From: Kocuria massiliensis
GTDB lineage: Bacteria; Actinomycetota; Actinomycetes; Actinomycetales; Micrococcaceae
DNA length: 64,000 nucleotides
Assembly: GCF_900169715.1 (NCBI RefSeq)
Contig: NZ_LT835161.1
Location: 1,293,590-1,357,589 of the forward strand
Direction of reading: 5' to 3'
Both the position numbers and the translations under genes were made by a program. Shown here one piece after another: positions 45,008 to 54,460 of this stretch (its first letter is position 1; each line of letters opens with the position of its first letter). The notes under the pieces were generated by a model. That model saw only the letters and a program-made list of their open reading frames with translations. It ran no database searches and had not been told where the DNA came from.

Positions 45008-48000
45008 CTACTTGAGGGCAACCACGTCAGCACAGTAGACGAGGTCTGCGGGCCGATGGGAAATGATGATCGTTCCGGGTCCGCTCTCGCCGTGGGCGTC
45101 GAGTCGGGTGGCCCGGTCGATTTCCTCCATGAGCTCTTGAGCGGACTCGTGATCCAGGTGAGCCGTGGGTTCGTCGAGCAGCAGGAACGAGGCCTCGGTC
45201 AGCAGGGCCCGTGCCACGGCTAGCCTCTGGCGCTGTCCGCCGGAGAGATTCGAGCCCCCGGCACCCACACGGGTATCCAGGCCGTCCTCGAATCCACGCA
45301 CGACGTCACCGAGCCCGACTCTGTCCAGCACCGAGTACAACTCGTCATCCCCCGGTGCCTGCCCCCGGGGCTTGGCGAGGGCGAGGTTTCCTCGAACCGT
45401 TGAATCGAAGATATAGGCGTCCTGAGGGCACCATGCCGAGACTCCCCGGAGCGTTTCCGGGTCCGATTTGACGCCGTCCACGGACACCTCGCCTTGTTCG
45501 GGACGGAGAAATCCTAGGAGAACGGCCAAGGAGGTCGATTTACCTGATCCGGACGGCCCGGTGAGTCCCAGAGCCTGCCCCCGCTCGACTCCTCCGCTAA
45601 CCCCACGGACAGCAGGTCTCTCCATCCCCGGCCAGCGGGCCGACACATTCTGGATCCGCAACGTCTGCGCGTTGTGTCGCGTCGTCTCGGAGTCGTGATC
45701 CGTGCGTGAACTCGGCAGTTCTTCAGGAACACCCCGATCAATTTTGGCAACGAGACGCGCAAAAGCGGGCCAAGCCCGGAGCGCATCGGTGGCTTGGGCG
45801 GCCGGCTCAACCAACGCCGTGCACAGCAATACGGGAATCGCAGCCACGGGAGCGGAGATCTGTCCTGAACTCACGGGCGCCCACGCCACAAGCCCAATCA
45901 AGAGCGCGGTCAACCACCACAGTCCGAGGGTTGTGGCATTGCCCAGACCTGCGGCAAAGGCCGACCTCCGAGCGGCGTTCAAGGAATCTGCGTCCCAATG
46001 CCGGAAGACCCGCAACACGTGGGGTCCCAGAGAATTCCCTCGGAGGTCCTCGACGGCCTCCGTCATGCCGACGACGCCACGGAGGGTCCGGGATGTGGCC
46101 GTTCGTCGTATGGATTCGGCCCGACGATCTGCCCACGTCACGACCCAAGGAAGGCAGAAGGTGCTCATGCAGGCAGCCACCCCCACGAGCCACGTTGCAG
46201 ACGGGACCGTCAACGAGGTCACGACAACCGCACCCACCATCACGGGGATGTTTGTGGCGATGGGCAGGAGGACACGCGGCATCGCGTCGCGCAGTTCATC
46301 CACGTCGCCGACGAGACGGTCTAAGAACGCTCCTCCCCGGAGCAAGGTACGTAGGCTCAGAGCGGATTCCCCGACGGTCCGCCACGCTGTCATGCGCAAC
46401 CGGTTAGCCGCCCTCAACACGACGTCGTGGGTCAATAATCGCTCCGCGTATCGGAAGGAGGCTCTTCCGAGGCCGAAGAATCGGACCCCGACGATCGCCA
46501 CCATCAGATACATCATGCCCGGCTGTTGAGAGGCCCGAACGATCAACCAGCCAGACAACGCCGTCAACGATGCCCCAAAAGCTACCGTCAAAAAGTTCAC
46601 AGCTAATGGGCCAAGCGCCGTGGTCAACCTGGCCCCGGTGATCCGCTTCAAGGATCCCAAGGTTTGCACGACACTACGAGATGCAACGTTCCCCTCAGAT
46701 CCCGCCGGGTAGTCATCTCTTGGGGCGTCGGTTCCCTGCCCTTCGGCTTGGGGAATATCTACCGCGTGGCGGTCACCGTGGGCGGCATCCTTCGTCAGTC
46801 GCGCACCGTCGAGGGCTTGAGTTCTCGAGGAGGTGACCACGACTTGCCTATCTCCAGGCACCTCCAGGAAGTACTCCGCGTGAGGCACCGTCGCCGGATC
46901 GTGAGTCACCCAGATGACGGTCGAACCGTAGCTCGCGATCTCGCGTAAGGCCCCCGCCACGGACGCGGCGGCGCGATCATCCAGGTGGGCCGTGGGTTCG
47001 TCGACGAGAACGAGCAATGAAATCTGACGACTGCCACCCGCGTCGAGGACCATGCCTCGTACTCGCGCCAACACCCTCGCCACGGCCAGACGCCGGGCCT
47101 GTCCGGCGGAGAGGGCGGACGGCGCCACATCCCTCAGGCCCTGTAGTCCCAGATCAGTCAGAGCCCCGCGAATAAGGGAGTCCACCGCTGAAGACTGTGG
47201 GCCATCGGATGCAGGAGGTTCGAGGCTTTTACTCTGGACCGACCCGTTGTCATCGACTTCGGCGAGCCAGGTTTCGGCGAATTCGGGGGCCGTATACAGA
47301 CCCATTTCGTCGTAGACGGTTGCGGCGAGAAATGAGGGGGTTTGACTGATCCACGCGGTCTCCGAGGGCGCGCGAACCGTCGGCGTCTGGTGTTCCGCCG
47401 GCATCGCGTCGATCATGCCGCCGAGCACCTTCAACAACGTGGATTTGCCCCCGCCGGAAGGCCCGACGACCACCGCGGTGCTCCCTGCCGATATGTCCAG
47501 GTTCACGTCCGTCAAGACAGGGCCTCGTCCCGGGTACGCCACGGAGACTTGTCGTACGCGCACACCCCCATCCTGGTTCGTCTGACGTGCATGGGGTGCG
47601 CGGCCCCGTTCAACGACCGCTTCTGCCCGACGCAACGCATCAATGCCATCTTGGGACTGGTGAAAAGCAGAACCCAGGTCCCGCAATGGTTGAAAGCACT
47701 CCGGAGCGATGAGCAAGACCGCCAACGCCGTATCTAGCCCTATCGACCCCGTCACGAGCCGAAGCCCAATGAAGACCGCGACAAGAGCGACGGAGATGGT
47801 GGTGATGAGTTCGAGCGCCAAGGACGATTGGAACGCCGAACGAAGCGTCGTCAGGGTCCGACGTCGATAGTTTTCACCCAAATCGTCGAGGGCCTGGGCT
47901 TGGGCCCGGTTCCGTCGGAGCCCGAAGAGTACCGGTAGCCCCCGAGAGAGTTCCACAATGTGGCTGGACAGCCGCAATAATTGAGTCTGTGCCTCGCGGG

Positions 48001-48724
48001 TGTCCTGCTGGGTGGTCTTCCCGATCAGGATCATAAAGAGCGGAACCAACGGCAACGTCAAAACGAGGACCAGCGCGCTGATCGGGTCGAGCCACAGGAC
48101 GACGAGCATAAGCACCACCGGAATCACCGCAGAGGAGCACATAGCCGTCAACGATTTGACGTAGTAGTCATCGACGGTGTCGAGCCCCCGCGAGGCCAGA
48201 ACGGCGATGCCGCCATCGGACGATGATTCGCTGTCCCCGCCCGTTTCGATGCGGGCTCCGGCGGATGTCGACGAGCGATGGAGTACAGCCTCAAGAAGCC
48301 GACGACGCAGGTCAGACTTCGTGGAGGAAGCCGCTCGCTGTGACGCCACAGAAAGAGCCCAGTCCGCGAGTGCCCGAATGGCAAGACCAGCCACACCCCA
48401 TGCAGCGATCTGCCAGGCCCAGTGCCCGGGATCTATCCCAGTCAGCCAGGAGGGAAATAGACCATCGGCACCCGCCGAATGCGAACCGACGAAATCTGCC
48501 CAATCGCTCGATGCTTCGGGGCCATTGCCCGAGGAAACGACGCGGAATGCCTCGCGAGCCAGCACGGTCAATAGTGTCGCGACGGACGCCGCGAAAAGGA
48601 CGAGGCCCGCCGCCCTCAATCCACTGATGACCGAGAGCCAGGCCATGATGCGGCGAGCCCCCGGACCCAACGGCGGACGCGCCGAGGTCCGAGGTTGGGT
48701 CGTGGGGGCTTGCTGCTGGGTCAT
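45008..48724 (-). CDS. cydDC: Fused CydDC thiol-reductant ABC exporter
   Basis: A single 1238-residue protein carries both half-transporters of CydDC, which exports glutathione or cysteine (in Actinobacteria probably another thiol) and is needed to assemble cytochrome bd. The CydD half has membrane segments to about 340, Walker A GPSGGGKST (421-429), a signature LSAGQ (538-542) and Walker B LLVLVDEP. The CydC half has a second membrane domain (about 695-985), Walker A GPSGSGKST (1056-1064), LSGGQ and LLLDEP. A Ser/Asp/Gly-rich linker (about 640-685) joins them. The first half has two low-complexity insertions. It follows cydB after nine bases. Confidence 0.94.
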   Translation of the reverse strand: MTQQQAPTTQPRTSARPPLGPGARRIMAWLSVISGLRAAGLVLFAASVATLLTVLAREAFRVVSSGNGPEASSDWADFVGSHSAGADGLFPSWLTGIDPGHWAWQIAAWGVAGLAIRALADWALSVASQRAASSTKSDLRRRLLEAVLHRSSTSAGARIETGGDSESSSDGGIAVLASRGLDTVDDYYVKSLTAMCSSAVIPVVLMLVVLWLDPISALVLVLTLPLVPLFMILIGKTTQQDTREAQTQLLRLSSHIVELSRGLPVLFGLRRNRAQAQALDDLGENYRRRTLTTLRSAFQSSLALELITTISVALVAVFIGLRLVTGSIGLDTALAVLLIAPECFQPLRDLGSAFHQSQDGIDALRRAEAVVERGRAPHARQTNQDGGVRVRQVSVAYPGRGPVLTDVNLDISAGSTAVVVGPSGGGKSTLLKVLGGMIDAMPAEHQTPTVRAPSETAWISQTPSFLAATVYDEMGLYTAPEFAETWLAEVDDNGSVQSKSLEPPASDGPQSSAVDSLIRGALTDLGLQGLRDVAPSALSAGQARRLAVARVLARVRGMVLDAGGSRQISLLVLVDEPTAHLDDRAAASVAGALREIASYGSTVIWVTHDPATVPHAEYFLEVPGDRQVVVTSSRTQALDGARLTKDAAHGDRHAVDIPQAEGQGTDAPRDDYPAGSEGNVASRSVVQTLGSLKRITGARLTTALGPLAVNFLTVAFGASLTALSGWLIVRASQQPGMMYLMVAIVGVRFFGLGRASFRYAERLLTHDVVLRAANRLRMTAWRTVGESALSLRTLLRGGAFLDRLVGDVDELRDAMPRVLLPIATNIPVMVGAVVVTSLTVPSATWLVGVAACMSTFCLPWVVTWADRRAESIRRTATSRTLRGVVGMTEAVEDLRGNSLGPHVLRVFRHWDADSLNAARRSAFAAGLGNATTLGLWWLTALLIGLVAWAPVSSGQISAPVAAIPVLLCTALVEPAAQATDALRAWPAFARLVAKIDRGVPEELPSSRTDHDSETTRHNAQTLRIQNVSARWPGMERPAVRGVSGGVERGQALGLTGPSGSGKSTSLAVLLGFLRPEQGEVSVDGVKSDPETLRGVSAWCPQDAYIFDSTVRGNLALAKPRGQAPGDDELYSVLDRVGLGDVVRGFEDGLDTRVGAGGSNLSGGQRQRLAVARALLTEASFLLLDEPTAHLDHESAQELMEEIDRATRLDAHGESGPGTIIISHRPADLVYCADVVALK

Positions 48725-48733
48725 GACTCTCGC

Positions 48734-49798
48734 TTACCGGGCGTTGGGTTGATTCGCCAAGCTGGTGACGTCGTGAGCCGCTGGGATGTGCTCTGCCGAC
48801 AGGCGTTTACGGAAGACCCAGTAAGTCCATCCCTGGTAGAGGAACAGTACCGGTAGCCCAATACACGCCACGATCGTCATCACCTTCAACGTGTAGGGCG
48901 AGGAAGAGGCGTTCTGAATCGTCAAGGTCGTTCCTCCCTCCAACGTGGTGGGAAGGACGTTGGGGTAGGCCGCCATGAAAATGGCCAAGGCACCAAACAC
49001 GGCGAACCCTGCAATCCCCGAAAACGCTATGCCCTCACGCCCCTTGGAAGCCATGACCCAGGCGATCACTGCGGCGACTGCGGCCAGGACGAGGAATGTG
49101 AGCGACAGGGCCGTCGCGCCCAGTATCTGAAGCCACACGGCCCACCCGACCATCGGCAACAATGCGATCGGAAGCGTTCTGACCATGTAGGCCCGGGCGC
49201 GATGGCGAACCTCTCCGTCCGTCTTCAGGGCGAGGAAGGCCAAACCGTGGACCAGAGAGAACCCGACCATTCCAAGGCCGCCGAGCACAGCGGGAACTGT
49301 CAGCCAGGCAAATGGTCCACCAACCCGGTCCGCGTGATCATTGAGTGGCAGGCCCGTCGTCGTGATCGCCAACGCGGCGCCGATGAGAAAAGCGATGAAG
49401 AAGGAAGACACCGACATGATCGCGTTCCACCGTGCTTCCCACCGAGGCCCGGTGAGCTTGCCACGATATTCGATCGACACGGCTCGCAAGATGAGGGCCA
49501 GGAGGATCAAGGTCAACGGTATGTAGAGGGACGAAAAGAGCGAGGCATACCACATGGGGAAGGCCGCGAAAATTGCCGCGCCACCCGTGATGAGCCACAC
49601 TTCGTTCCCGTCCCACACGGGGCCAATAGTGTTCAGCAGCAGGCGCCGCTCTTTCTCGTTTTTCGAGAAAATTCGGCCCATGAGCATGCCGACTCCGAGA
49701 TCAAATCCATCCAGGACGATGTATCCGATCAGCAATACACCGACTACTAAGAACCACAGGGTCGGTAATCCAGGTTGTCCTACAAATTCTTCGAACAT
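48734..49798 (-). CDS. cydB: Cytochrome bd oxidase subunit II
   Basis: A 354-residue membrane protein with about nine helices. The N-terminal LDGFDLGVGMLMG and WDGNEVWLITGGAAIFAAFP stretches are the family signature. With CydA it forms the quinol-oxidising bd oxidase that works at low oxygen and without proton pumping. The ATG at 49798 follows TAGGAG. It lies 12 bases after cydA and nine before cydDC, so the three form one operon. Confidence 0.96.
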   Translation of the reverse strand: MFEEFVGQPGLPTLWFLVVGVLLIGYIVLDGFDLGVGMLMGRIFSKNEKERRLLLNTIGPVWDGNEVWLITGGAAIFAAFPMWYASLFSSLYIPLTLILLALILRAVSIEYRGKLTGPRWEARWNAIMSVSSFFIAFLIGAALAITTTGLPLNDHADRVGGPFAWLTVPAVLGGLGMVGFSLVHGLAFLALKTDGEVRHRARAYMVRTLPIALLPMVGWAVWLQILGATALSLTFLVLAAVAAVIAWVMASKGREGIAFSGIAGFAVFGALAIFMAAYPNVLPTTLEGGTTLTIQNASSSPYTLKVMTIVACIGLPVLFLYQGWTYWVFRKRLSAEHIPAAHDVTSLANQPNAR

Positions 49799-49810
49799 GG
49801 TGATGTGCTC

Positions 49811-51385
49811 CTAGTAGGCGAAGGCCAAGACATCGTCATTTTTGGTGGGATGATCCTCGTCGTCGTGATCATCCGAGGAGACAAGCTCTGGCATCGCGGC
49901 GACGACGCCCGTCTTGACGTATCTCGAGATCAAGAAGACCTCCACGACCATGAGTACCGCGTAGATCAAGACGAGGACCGCCAGGGAGAACAGCATCTCC
50001 CCCGCCGTCACGTGGGGCGAAACCGCCGCCTCTGTGAACATGTAAACCCGCTGATCCAGTGGCAAATCAGGGTTAGGCGCTACCACGAATGGTTGGCGCC
50101 CCATCTCGGTGAAAATCCAGCCCGCAATGTTGGCGCCGAAGGGCGCGAGGATTCCGAAGATCGCGAGTCTCGTGAGCCACTTTGACTGTGGAACAGTGCC
50201 CTTCCGGGTAATCCACCAGGCGAAGATGCACGCGACGGCAGCCATACCGCCGAAGGTAATCATGATGCGGAATCCCCAGTAGGTCACCTCCATCAGCGGA
50301 AGATAGCTGATTTCTTGGCCAGCACGATCCCCATACAGCGAATTATCTGCGAGGTTCGTGCCATACATCTTCTGGTACTCGGGCATCAGCGTCGTAATGC
50401 CCGGAATATTCGTGTGGAAATCATCGTGAGCCAAGAACGAGAGCAACCCGGGCAATTCGATGAGGTTTTTCACGTCATCACAGTTCTGCGAACCCAGATC
50501 CGACACCGTCATGACAGAGAATGCCGTCCCGTCGTGACAAGCGGCTTCCGCGGCGGCCATCTTGAGTGGTTGTTGTTGGAACATGAGTTGTCCCTGAATG
50601 TGGCCGCTGAATGCCGTGCCCAAAAATCCGATGAGCCCGATCAGAATGCCGAATCGCAGAGAACGGAACCACACCTTGTAGTCGCGTTTGTCCTGCGCGC
50701 CTCGTCCGGCGTCGCCTACGATGACGTAGCCCTTTTCATCCACGGAGTCGACACCGCTGGTACGCCGCTTCCACAGCTTGTACCAAGCGATACCGAGGAG
50801 GAAGGATCCCGCGACGGCCAAGGCACCAAAGATGGTGTGTGTGATCGCTACCAATGCCGTGCTATTCGTCAGCACCGCCCAAACGTCATTGAGAATTGGC
50901 CGTCCGTTGACCACCTCGTATCCCACGGGGTGTTGCATCCACGAATTCGCGATGATGATGAACGTGGCCGACAGCCAGGATGCCAGCACCGCTGCGGCGA
51001 GGCAGAATGCGTGAATAGTCGGCTTCAACTTCTTCCAGCCGAAAATCCACAGGCCAAGGAATGTAGATTCCACGAAGAAGGCCAACAAACCTTCCATCGC
51101 CAGCGGAGCGCCAAAGACGTCGCCGACGAATCTGGAGTACTCGCTCCAAGCCATACCGAATTGGAACTCCTGAACGAGGCCTGTGGCCACGCCCATGATG
51201 AAGTTGATCAAGAATAGTTTTCCCCAGAACTTCGTCATCCTGAGGTATTCCTCTTTGCCGGTCTTCACCCAGAGAAGGTTGAAGATCAACACAACCATCC
51301 CCAAGCCCAGCGTCAGAGGAACCATCATGAAGTGATAGACAGTGGTGGTCCCGAACTGCCAACGGGCAATTTCTACAGTATCCAC
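49811..51385 (-). CDS. cydA: Cytochrome bd oxidase subunit I
   Basis: A 524-residue membrane protein that carries the hemes of bd oxidase. The N-terminus RWQFGTTTVYHFMMVPLTLG includes the heme ligand histidine H18, and the middle has a short Q-loop followed by GREPW-like GRQPFVV. I chose the GTG at 51385, with GAGGAG four bases upstream, over the longer frame to 51466. Its upstream region (51386-51753) contains a perfect palindrome that may serve redox or oxygen control. Confidence 0.95.
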   Translation of the reverse strand: MDTVEIARWQFGTTTVYHFMMVPLTLGLGMVVLIFNLLWVKTGKEEYLRMTKFWGKLFLINFIMGVATGLVQEFQFGMAWSEYSRFVGDVFGAPLAMEGLLAFFVESTFLGLWIFGWKKLKPTIHAFCLAAAVLASWLSATFIIIANSWMQHPVGYEVVNGRPILNDVWAVLTNSTALVAITHTIFGALAVAGSFLLGIAWYKLWKRRTSGVDSVDEKGYVIVGDAGRGAQDKRDYKVWFRSLRFGILIGLIGFLGTAFSGHIQGQLMFQQQPLKMAAAEAACHDGTAFSVMTVSDLGSQNCDDVKNLIELPGLLSFLAHDDFHTNIPGITTLMPEYQKMYGTNLADNSLYGDRAGQEISYLPLMEVTYWGFRIMITFGGMAAVACIFAWWITRKGTVPQSKWLTRLAIFGILAPFGANIAGWIFTEMGRQPFVVAPNPDLPLDQRVYMFTEAAVSPHVTAGEMLFSLAVLVLIYAVLMVVEVFLISRYVKTGVVAAMPELVSSDDHDDEDHPTKNDDVLAFAY

Positions 51386-51503
51386 GGTTCTCCTCGCGCA
51401 TCTGAACGCACACAACCGGACCCCAGCGGACCGGTTAAGTTCAAGATAGCAACGTGGTCTGAACACTTGATGACGACCCGTCAGCGGCCTCTTGACACGC
51501 GGG

Positions 51504-51524
51504 AAAGGGTAGTTTTTACCCTTT
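51504..51524. promoter_or_regulatory. Perfect palindrome upstream of cydA, candidate operator
   Basis: AAAGGGTA and TACCCTTT form eight-base perfect arms around a five-base T-rich centre, about 120 bases before cydA. It does not match the Rex consensus (TTGTGAA-type) known upstream of some cyd operons. It may bind a dimeric regulator; a hairpin role is also possible. Confidence 0.4.
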
Positions 51525-51632
51525 GTTCCCGGGACTGGACGATGTCTTGACGTTATTCGTGACGATCAAGCATAAGGTCTTTTGGACCTCATCGATGAGG
51601 GCCCACCGATGCTTGGGCAAAGGTATGGAAAT

Positions 51633-51662
51633 GGTCGGATCCGCGACGATGCGGATCCGACC
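51633..51662 (-). terminator. Terminator after parE
   Basis: A 12-base perfect stem (GGTCGGATCCGC with GCGGATCCGACC) and a six-base loop lie about 90 bases after the parE stop. The following minus-strand bases include ATTT but no long U tract. Confidence 0.65.
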
Positions 51663-51753
51663 CAGAAGATTCACCGAGTGATTAATTACACATTCACTGC
51701 CGTCAGGCTCCGCTCACCGGAGCAGGACAGCTGGACTTTCGGCCACGTTCTGA

Positions 51754-53862
51754 TCAGGCGTCAATCTGTTCGAGGTCCAGTTGATCCGCGTGGCTGATCA
51801 AGAATTCCTTACGAGGTGCCACTTCCGATCCCATCAACAACGAGAAGGAACGTTCGGCGGCTTCGGCGTCTTCAATGCGCACACGCCGCAACAATCGATG
51901 CCGCGGGTCCATGGTGGTTTCGGCCAATTGGTCAGCGTCCATCTCGCCGAGACCCTTGTACCGCTGGATCGGTTCTTTGTACTTCTTACCCTTCGCCTCG
52001 AGGTCGTTCAGGATTTCCTGAAGTTCTTTCTCCGAATAGGTGTAGACCATCTCGTTGGCCTTGCCGCCTCCGTTGATAACTTCCACCCGGTGCAACGGCG
52101 GAACGGCAGCGTAAACTCTGCCCGCTTCCACCAGCGGCTTCATGTAGCGATAGAACAACGTCAGCAAGAGCGTCCGGATATGTGCGCCGTCCACGTCCGC
52201 GTCTGTCATCATGACGACCTTGCCATAGCGGGCCACATCGAGGTCGAAGCTTCGGCCTGAACCCGCACCAATGACCTGGATCAGTGCGGCACATTCGGCA
52301 TTGGCCAACATGTCAGTGATCGAAGCCTTTTGAACGTTGAGAATCTTGCCGCGGATAGGCAACAGCGCTTGGTACTGGGACGAACGCGCCAAACGCGCGG
52401 TTCCCAGAGCCGAGTCACCCTCCACGATGAACAACTCACTGTGTTCCACATCGTTGGAACGGCAGTCCACCAGCTTGGACGGCATCGTCGACGTTTCGAG
52501 AGCATTCTTTCGCCGCTGCGTCTCCTTATGAACACGCGCCGAGATCCGTGACTTCATCTCGGCCACAACCTTTTCCAGGAGTGCCGCAGACTGTTGCTTC
52601 TCTGAACGGTTCTTCGACGTCAGGACTCGATCCAGTTCTCGGGAAAGAATCTTGCTGACAATGGCACGGACTGCCGGCGTACCCAAAACTTCTTTGGTTT
52701 GCCCCTCAAACTGCGGCTCCACCAGCCGAACGTTCACGACAGCCGTCAAGCCAGCGAGGATGTCGTCCTTTTCAATCTTGTCGGTCCCGACCTTGAGCTT
52801 GCGCGCGTTCGCCGTAATTTCTTTACGCAGAGTTCGCACCAGGCCCTGTTCGAAGCCGGTGACATGGGAACCGCCCTTGGGCGTGGCAATGATATTCACA
52901 TAGGACTTAACTGCAGTGTCGTAACCCGTCCCCCACCGAAGAGCGATATCGACCTCACACTCGCGCTCGACGTCTTCCAGCTTGGAGTGTCCATTGCTAT
53001 CGAGTACCGGAACGGTTTCGTGAAAGCTATCCGAGCCTTGAAAACGCCACACATCGGTCAGAGCGGGACCTGCCGCCAAAAACTCGACGTACTCGGCGAT
53101 GCCGCCGTCGTGCTGAAAGACTTCCTCGTGAGGCCCGTCTTCACCCGGTGTTCCAGGCAGACGTCGTTCATCGCGAATCCGGAGGCGGAGGCCGGGAACG
53201 AGAAAGCTGGTCTGTCGGGCGCGCTCGACGAGGCGCTCGTAGTCGAATCTGGCGTCCGGTGTGAAGATTTGGCGATCCGCCCAGTACCGGACTCGCGTGC
53301 CGGTCACGCCTCGACGAGCCTTGCCGACGACGTCGAGCGCGGCCTTGCCCTCCGCAGGGGTAAAGGGGGCATCGGGTTTTGGCGATCCCCCGTCGTCAAA
53401 AATGCCGGGTATTCCGCGCTGGAATGACATCTGATACGTCTTCGAGCCACGGTCTACCTGGACGTCGAGGCGCGAAGACAACGCGTTGACCACCGACGCT
53501 CCCACTCCGTGGAGCCCGCCCACGGCGTTGTAGGTTCCGCCGCCGAATTTGCCGCCCGCGTGCAATTTAGTGAAGACCACCTCGACGCCGGAGAGCCCGG
53601 TTCGAGGCTCGATATCAATGGGGAGGCCACGGCCTTCGTCCTTGACCTCCACAGATCCATCGCGGTTCAAGACGATGTCAATGGACTGGCCATACCCGCT
53701 GAGAGCCTCGTCCACCGAGTTGTCGATAATTTCCCACAGGCAGTGCATGAGTCCCCGAGAGTCGGTCGAACCGATGTACATACCAGGGCGCTTGCGGACC
53801 GCCTCCAGTCCTTCCAGGACGGAAAGCTGACGGGCGGTGTACTCGGAATTCTTCGGCGACAC
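51754..53862 (-). CDS. parE: DNA topoisomerase IV subunit B
   Basis: A 702-residue GHKL-type ATPase subunit. The ATP lid and base motifs are EIIDNSVDEALSGYG, DEGRGLPIDI and VGGLHGVGASVVNALS. The TOPRIM metal motifs are EGDSALG and DADVDGAHIRTLLLTLFYR, and the C-terminal region has QRYKGLGEMDADQL. It starts with GTG at 53862 with AGGAG upstream. It is separated from parC by the cyd operon and lies beside DUF7455 and the principal sigma gene, the usual place for parE in Micrococcales. Confidence 0.92.
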   Translation of the reverse strand: MSPKNSEYTARQLSVLEGLEAVRKRPGMYIGSTDSRGLMHCLWEIIDNSVDEALSGYGQSIDIVLNRDGSVEVKDEGRGLPIDIEPRTGLSGVEVVFTKLHAGGKFGGGTYNAVGGLHGVGASVVNALSSRLDVQVDRGSKTYQMSFQRGIPGIFDDGGSPKPDAPFTPAEGKAALDVVGKARRGVTGTRVRYWADRQIFTPDARFDYERLVERARQTSFLVPGLRLRIRDERRLPGTPGEDGPHEEVFQHDGGIAEYVEFLAAGPALTDVWRFQGSDSFHETVPVLDSNGHSKLEDVERECEVDIALRWGTGYDTAVKSYVNIIATPKGGSHVTGFEQGLVRTLRKEITANARKLKVGTDKIEKDDILAGLTAVVNVRLVEPQFEGQTKEVLGTPAVRAIVSKILSRELDRVLTSKNRSEKQQSAALLEKVVAEMKSRISARVHKETQRRKNALETSTMPSKLVDCRSNDVEHSELFIVEGDSALGTARLARSSQYQALLPIRGKILNVQKASITDMLANAECAALIQVIGAGSGRSFDLDVARYGKVVMMTDADVDGAHIRTLLLTLFYRYMKPLVEAGRVYAAVPPLHRVEVINGGGKANEMVYTYSEKELQEILNDLEAKGKKYKEPIQRYKGLGEMDADQLAETTMDPRHRLLRRVRIEDAEAAERSFSLLMGSEVAPRKEFLISHADQLDLEQIDA

Positions 53863-54114
53863 TGAGCTGGGACTCCTGACAATCTGACGACGACGACGCC
53901 GCTACCGGCGCGACCTCGAGTCTAATGGTTCATGAACGCCACATGACGCAACGCCCACAGCGAACTAGCCGTGGTGGGGATGAAATCGGCCTTGGAGCGT
54001 GTTTGCATAGATGAACATTCATATCCGGAAGGTATCTATTGGATGTCGTAAACGGCTTTCACAAGCCTTTCGAAACCAGTAGCAACGACCGGATCGAGAC
54101 GTCAGGAGGTAGTC

Positions 54115-54327
54115 ATGACGGCGACATTGGAAGCTCGGGAACTCAACGCAACCGACCGTTGCGATTCCTGCGGGGCTCAGGCTTACGTGCGCGTTGTGCT
54201 TGAGAACACTGGCGGCGAACTATTGTTCTGCGCCCACCACGCGACCACCAATGAGGACAAGCTTCGTCCATTGGCAAGTCTGTGGCAGGACGAGCGCGAT
54301 CGTCTCGGCGCTACAGCCTCCGCATAA
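54115..54327 (+). CDS. DUF7455 small zinc-binding-like protein
   Basis: A 70-residue protein with CDSCG near the start and CAHH in the second half, a probable metal site, preceded by an excellent AGGAGGT ribosome-binding site. It is a constant actinobacterial neighbour of sigA and parE, with no known function. The short length and strong site make it credible despite limited information. Confidence 0.88.
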   Translation: MTATLEARELNATDRCDSCGAQAYVRVVLENTGGELLFCAHHATTNEDKLRPLASLWQDERDRLGATASA

Positions 54328-54359
54328 TTAATGTGCCGATGCCATGCATCGGATGTAGC

Positions 54360-54401
54360 AAAGGCCCCGGCCCCGCCAGTTGGCGGGACCGGGGCCTTTG
54401 T
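54360..54401 (+). terminator. Terminator after DUF7455
   Basis: An eleven-base outer stem (AAAGGCCCCGG with CCGGGGCCTTT) and an inner CCCGCC/GGCGGG stem lie 33 bases after the stop codon. The AAA/TTT edges make it potentially bidirectional. Its outer stem is very similar to the tRNA-cluster terminator at 12838-12870. Confidence 0.8.
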
Positions 54402-54416
54402 CATTCGCCCCTGTGA

Positions 54417-54450
54417 GGGATGAGGCCGGAGCGCTTTCCGGCCTCATCCC
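54417..54450 (-). terminator. Hairpin after the sigma factor gene
   Basis: A 14-base perfect stem (GGGATGAGGCCGGA with TCCGGCCTCATCCC) begins about 11 bases after the sigma gene stop on the minus strand. It lacks a U tract of its own. Confidence 0.7.
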
Positions 54451-54460
54451 GTTCAGACGA

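Larger units (their letters stand above)
51386..51753. other. Intergenic region upstream of cydA and downstream of parE (368 bases)
   Basis: The region holds the ribosome-binding site of cydA, a perfect 21-base palindromic element at 51504-51524 and a strong hairpin at 51633-51662 that should end parE transcription. Short open frames here have no homology that I recognise. I could not place -10 and -35 boxes for cydA with confidence. Confidence 0.7.

Noticed and set aside
45008-48724. Possible false gene fusion between cydD and cydC
   Set aside because: The frame is continuous with a proper linker, and fused CydDC proteins are known in Actinobacteria, so an assembly error is unlikely.
51582-51797. 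71-codon plus-strand frame upstream of cydA
   Set aside because: Runs over the parE terminator hairpin and into the end of parE; no homology.
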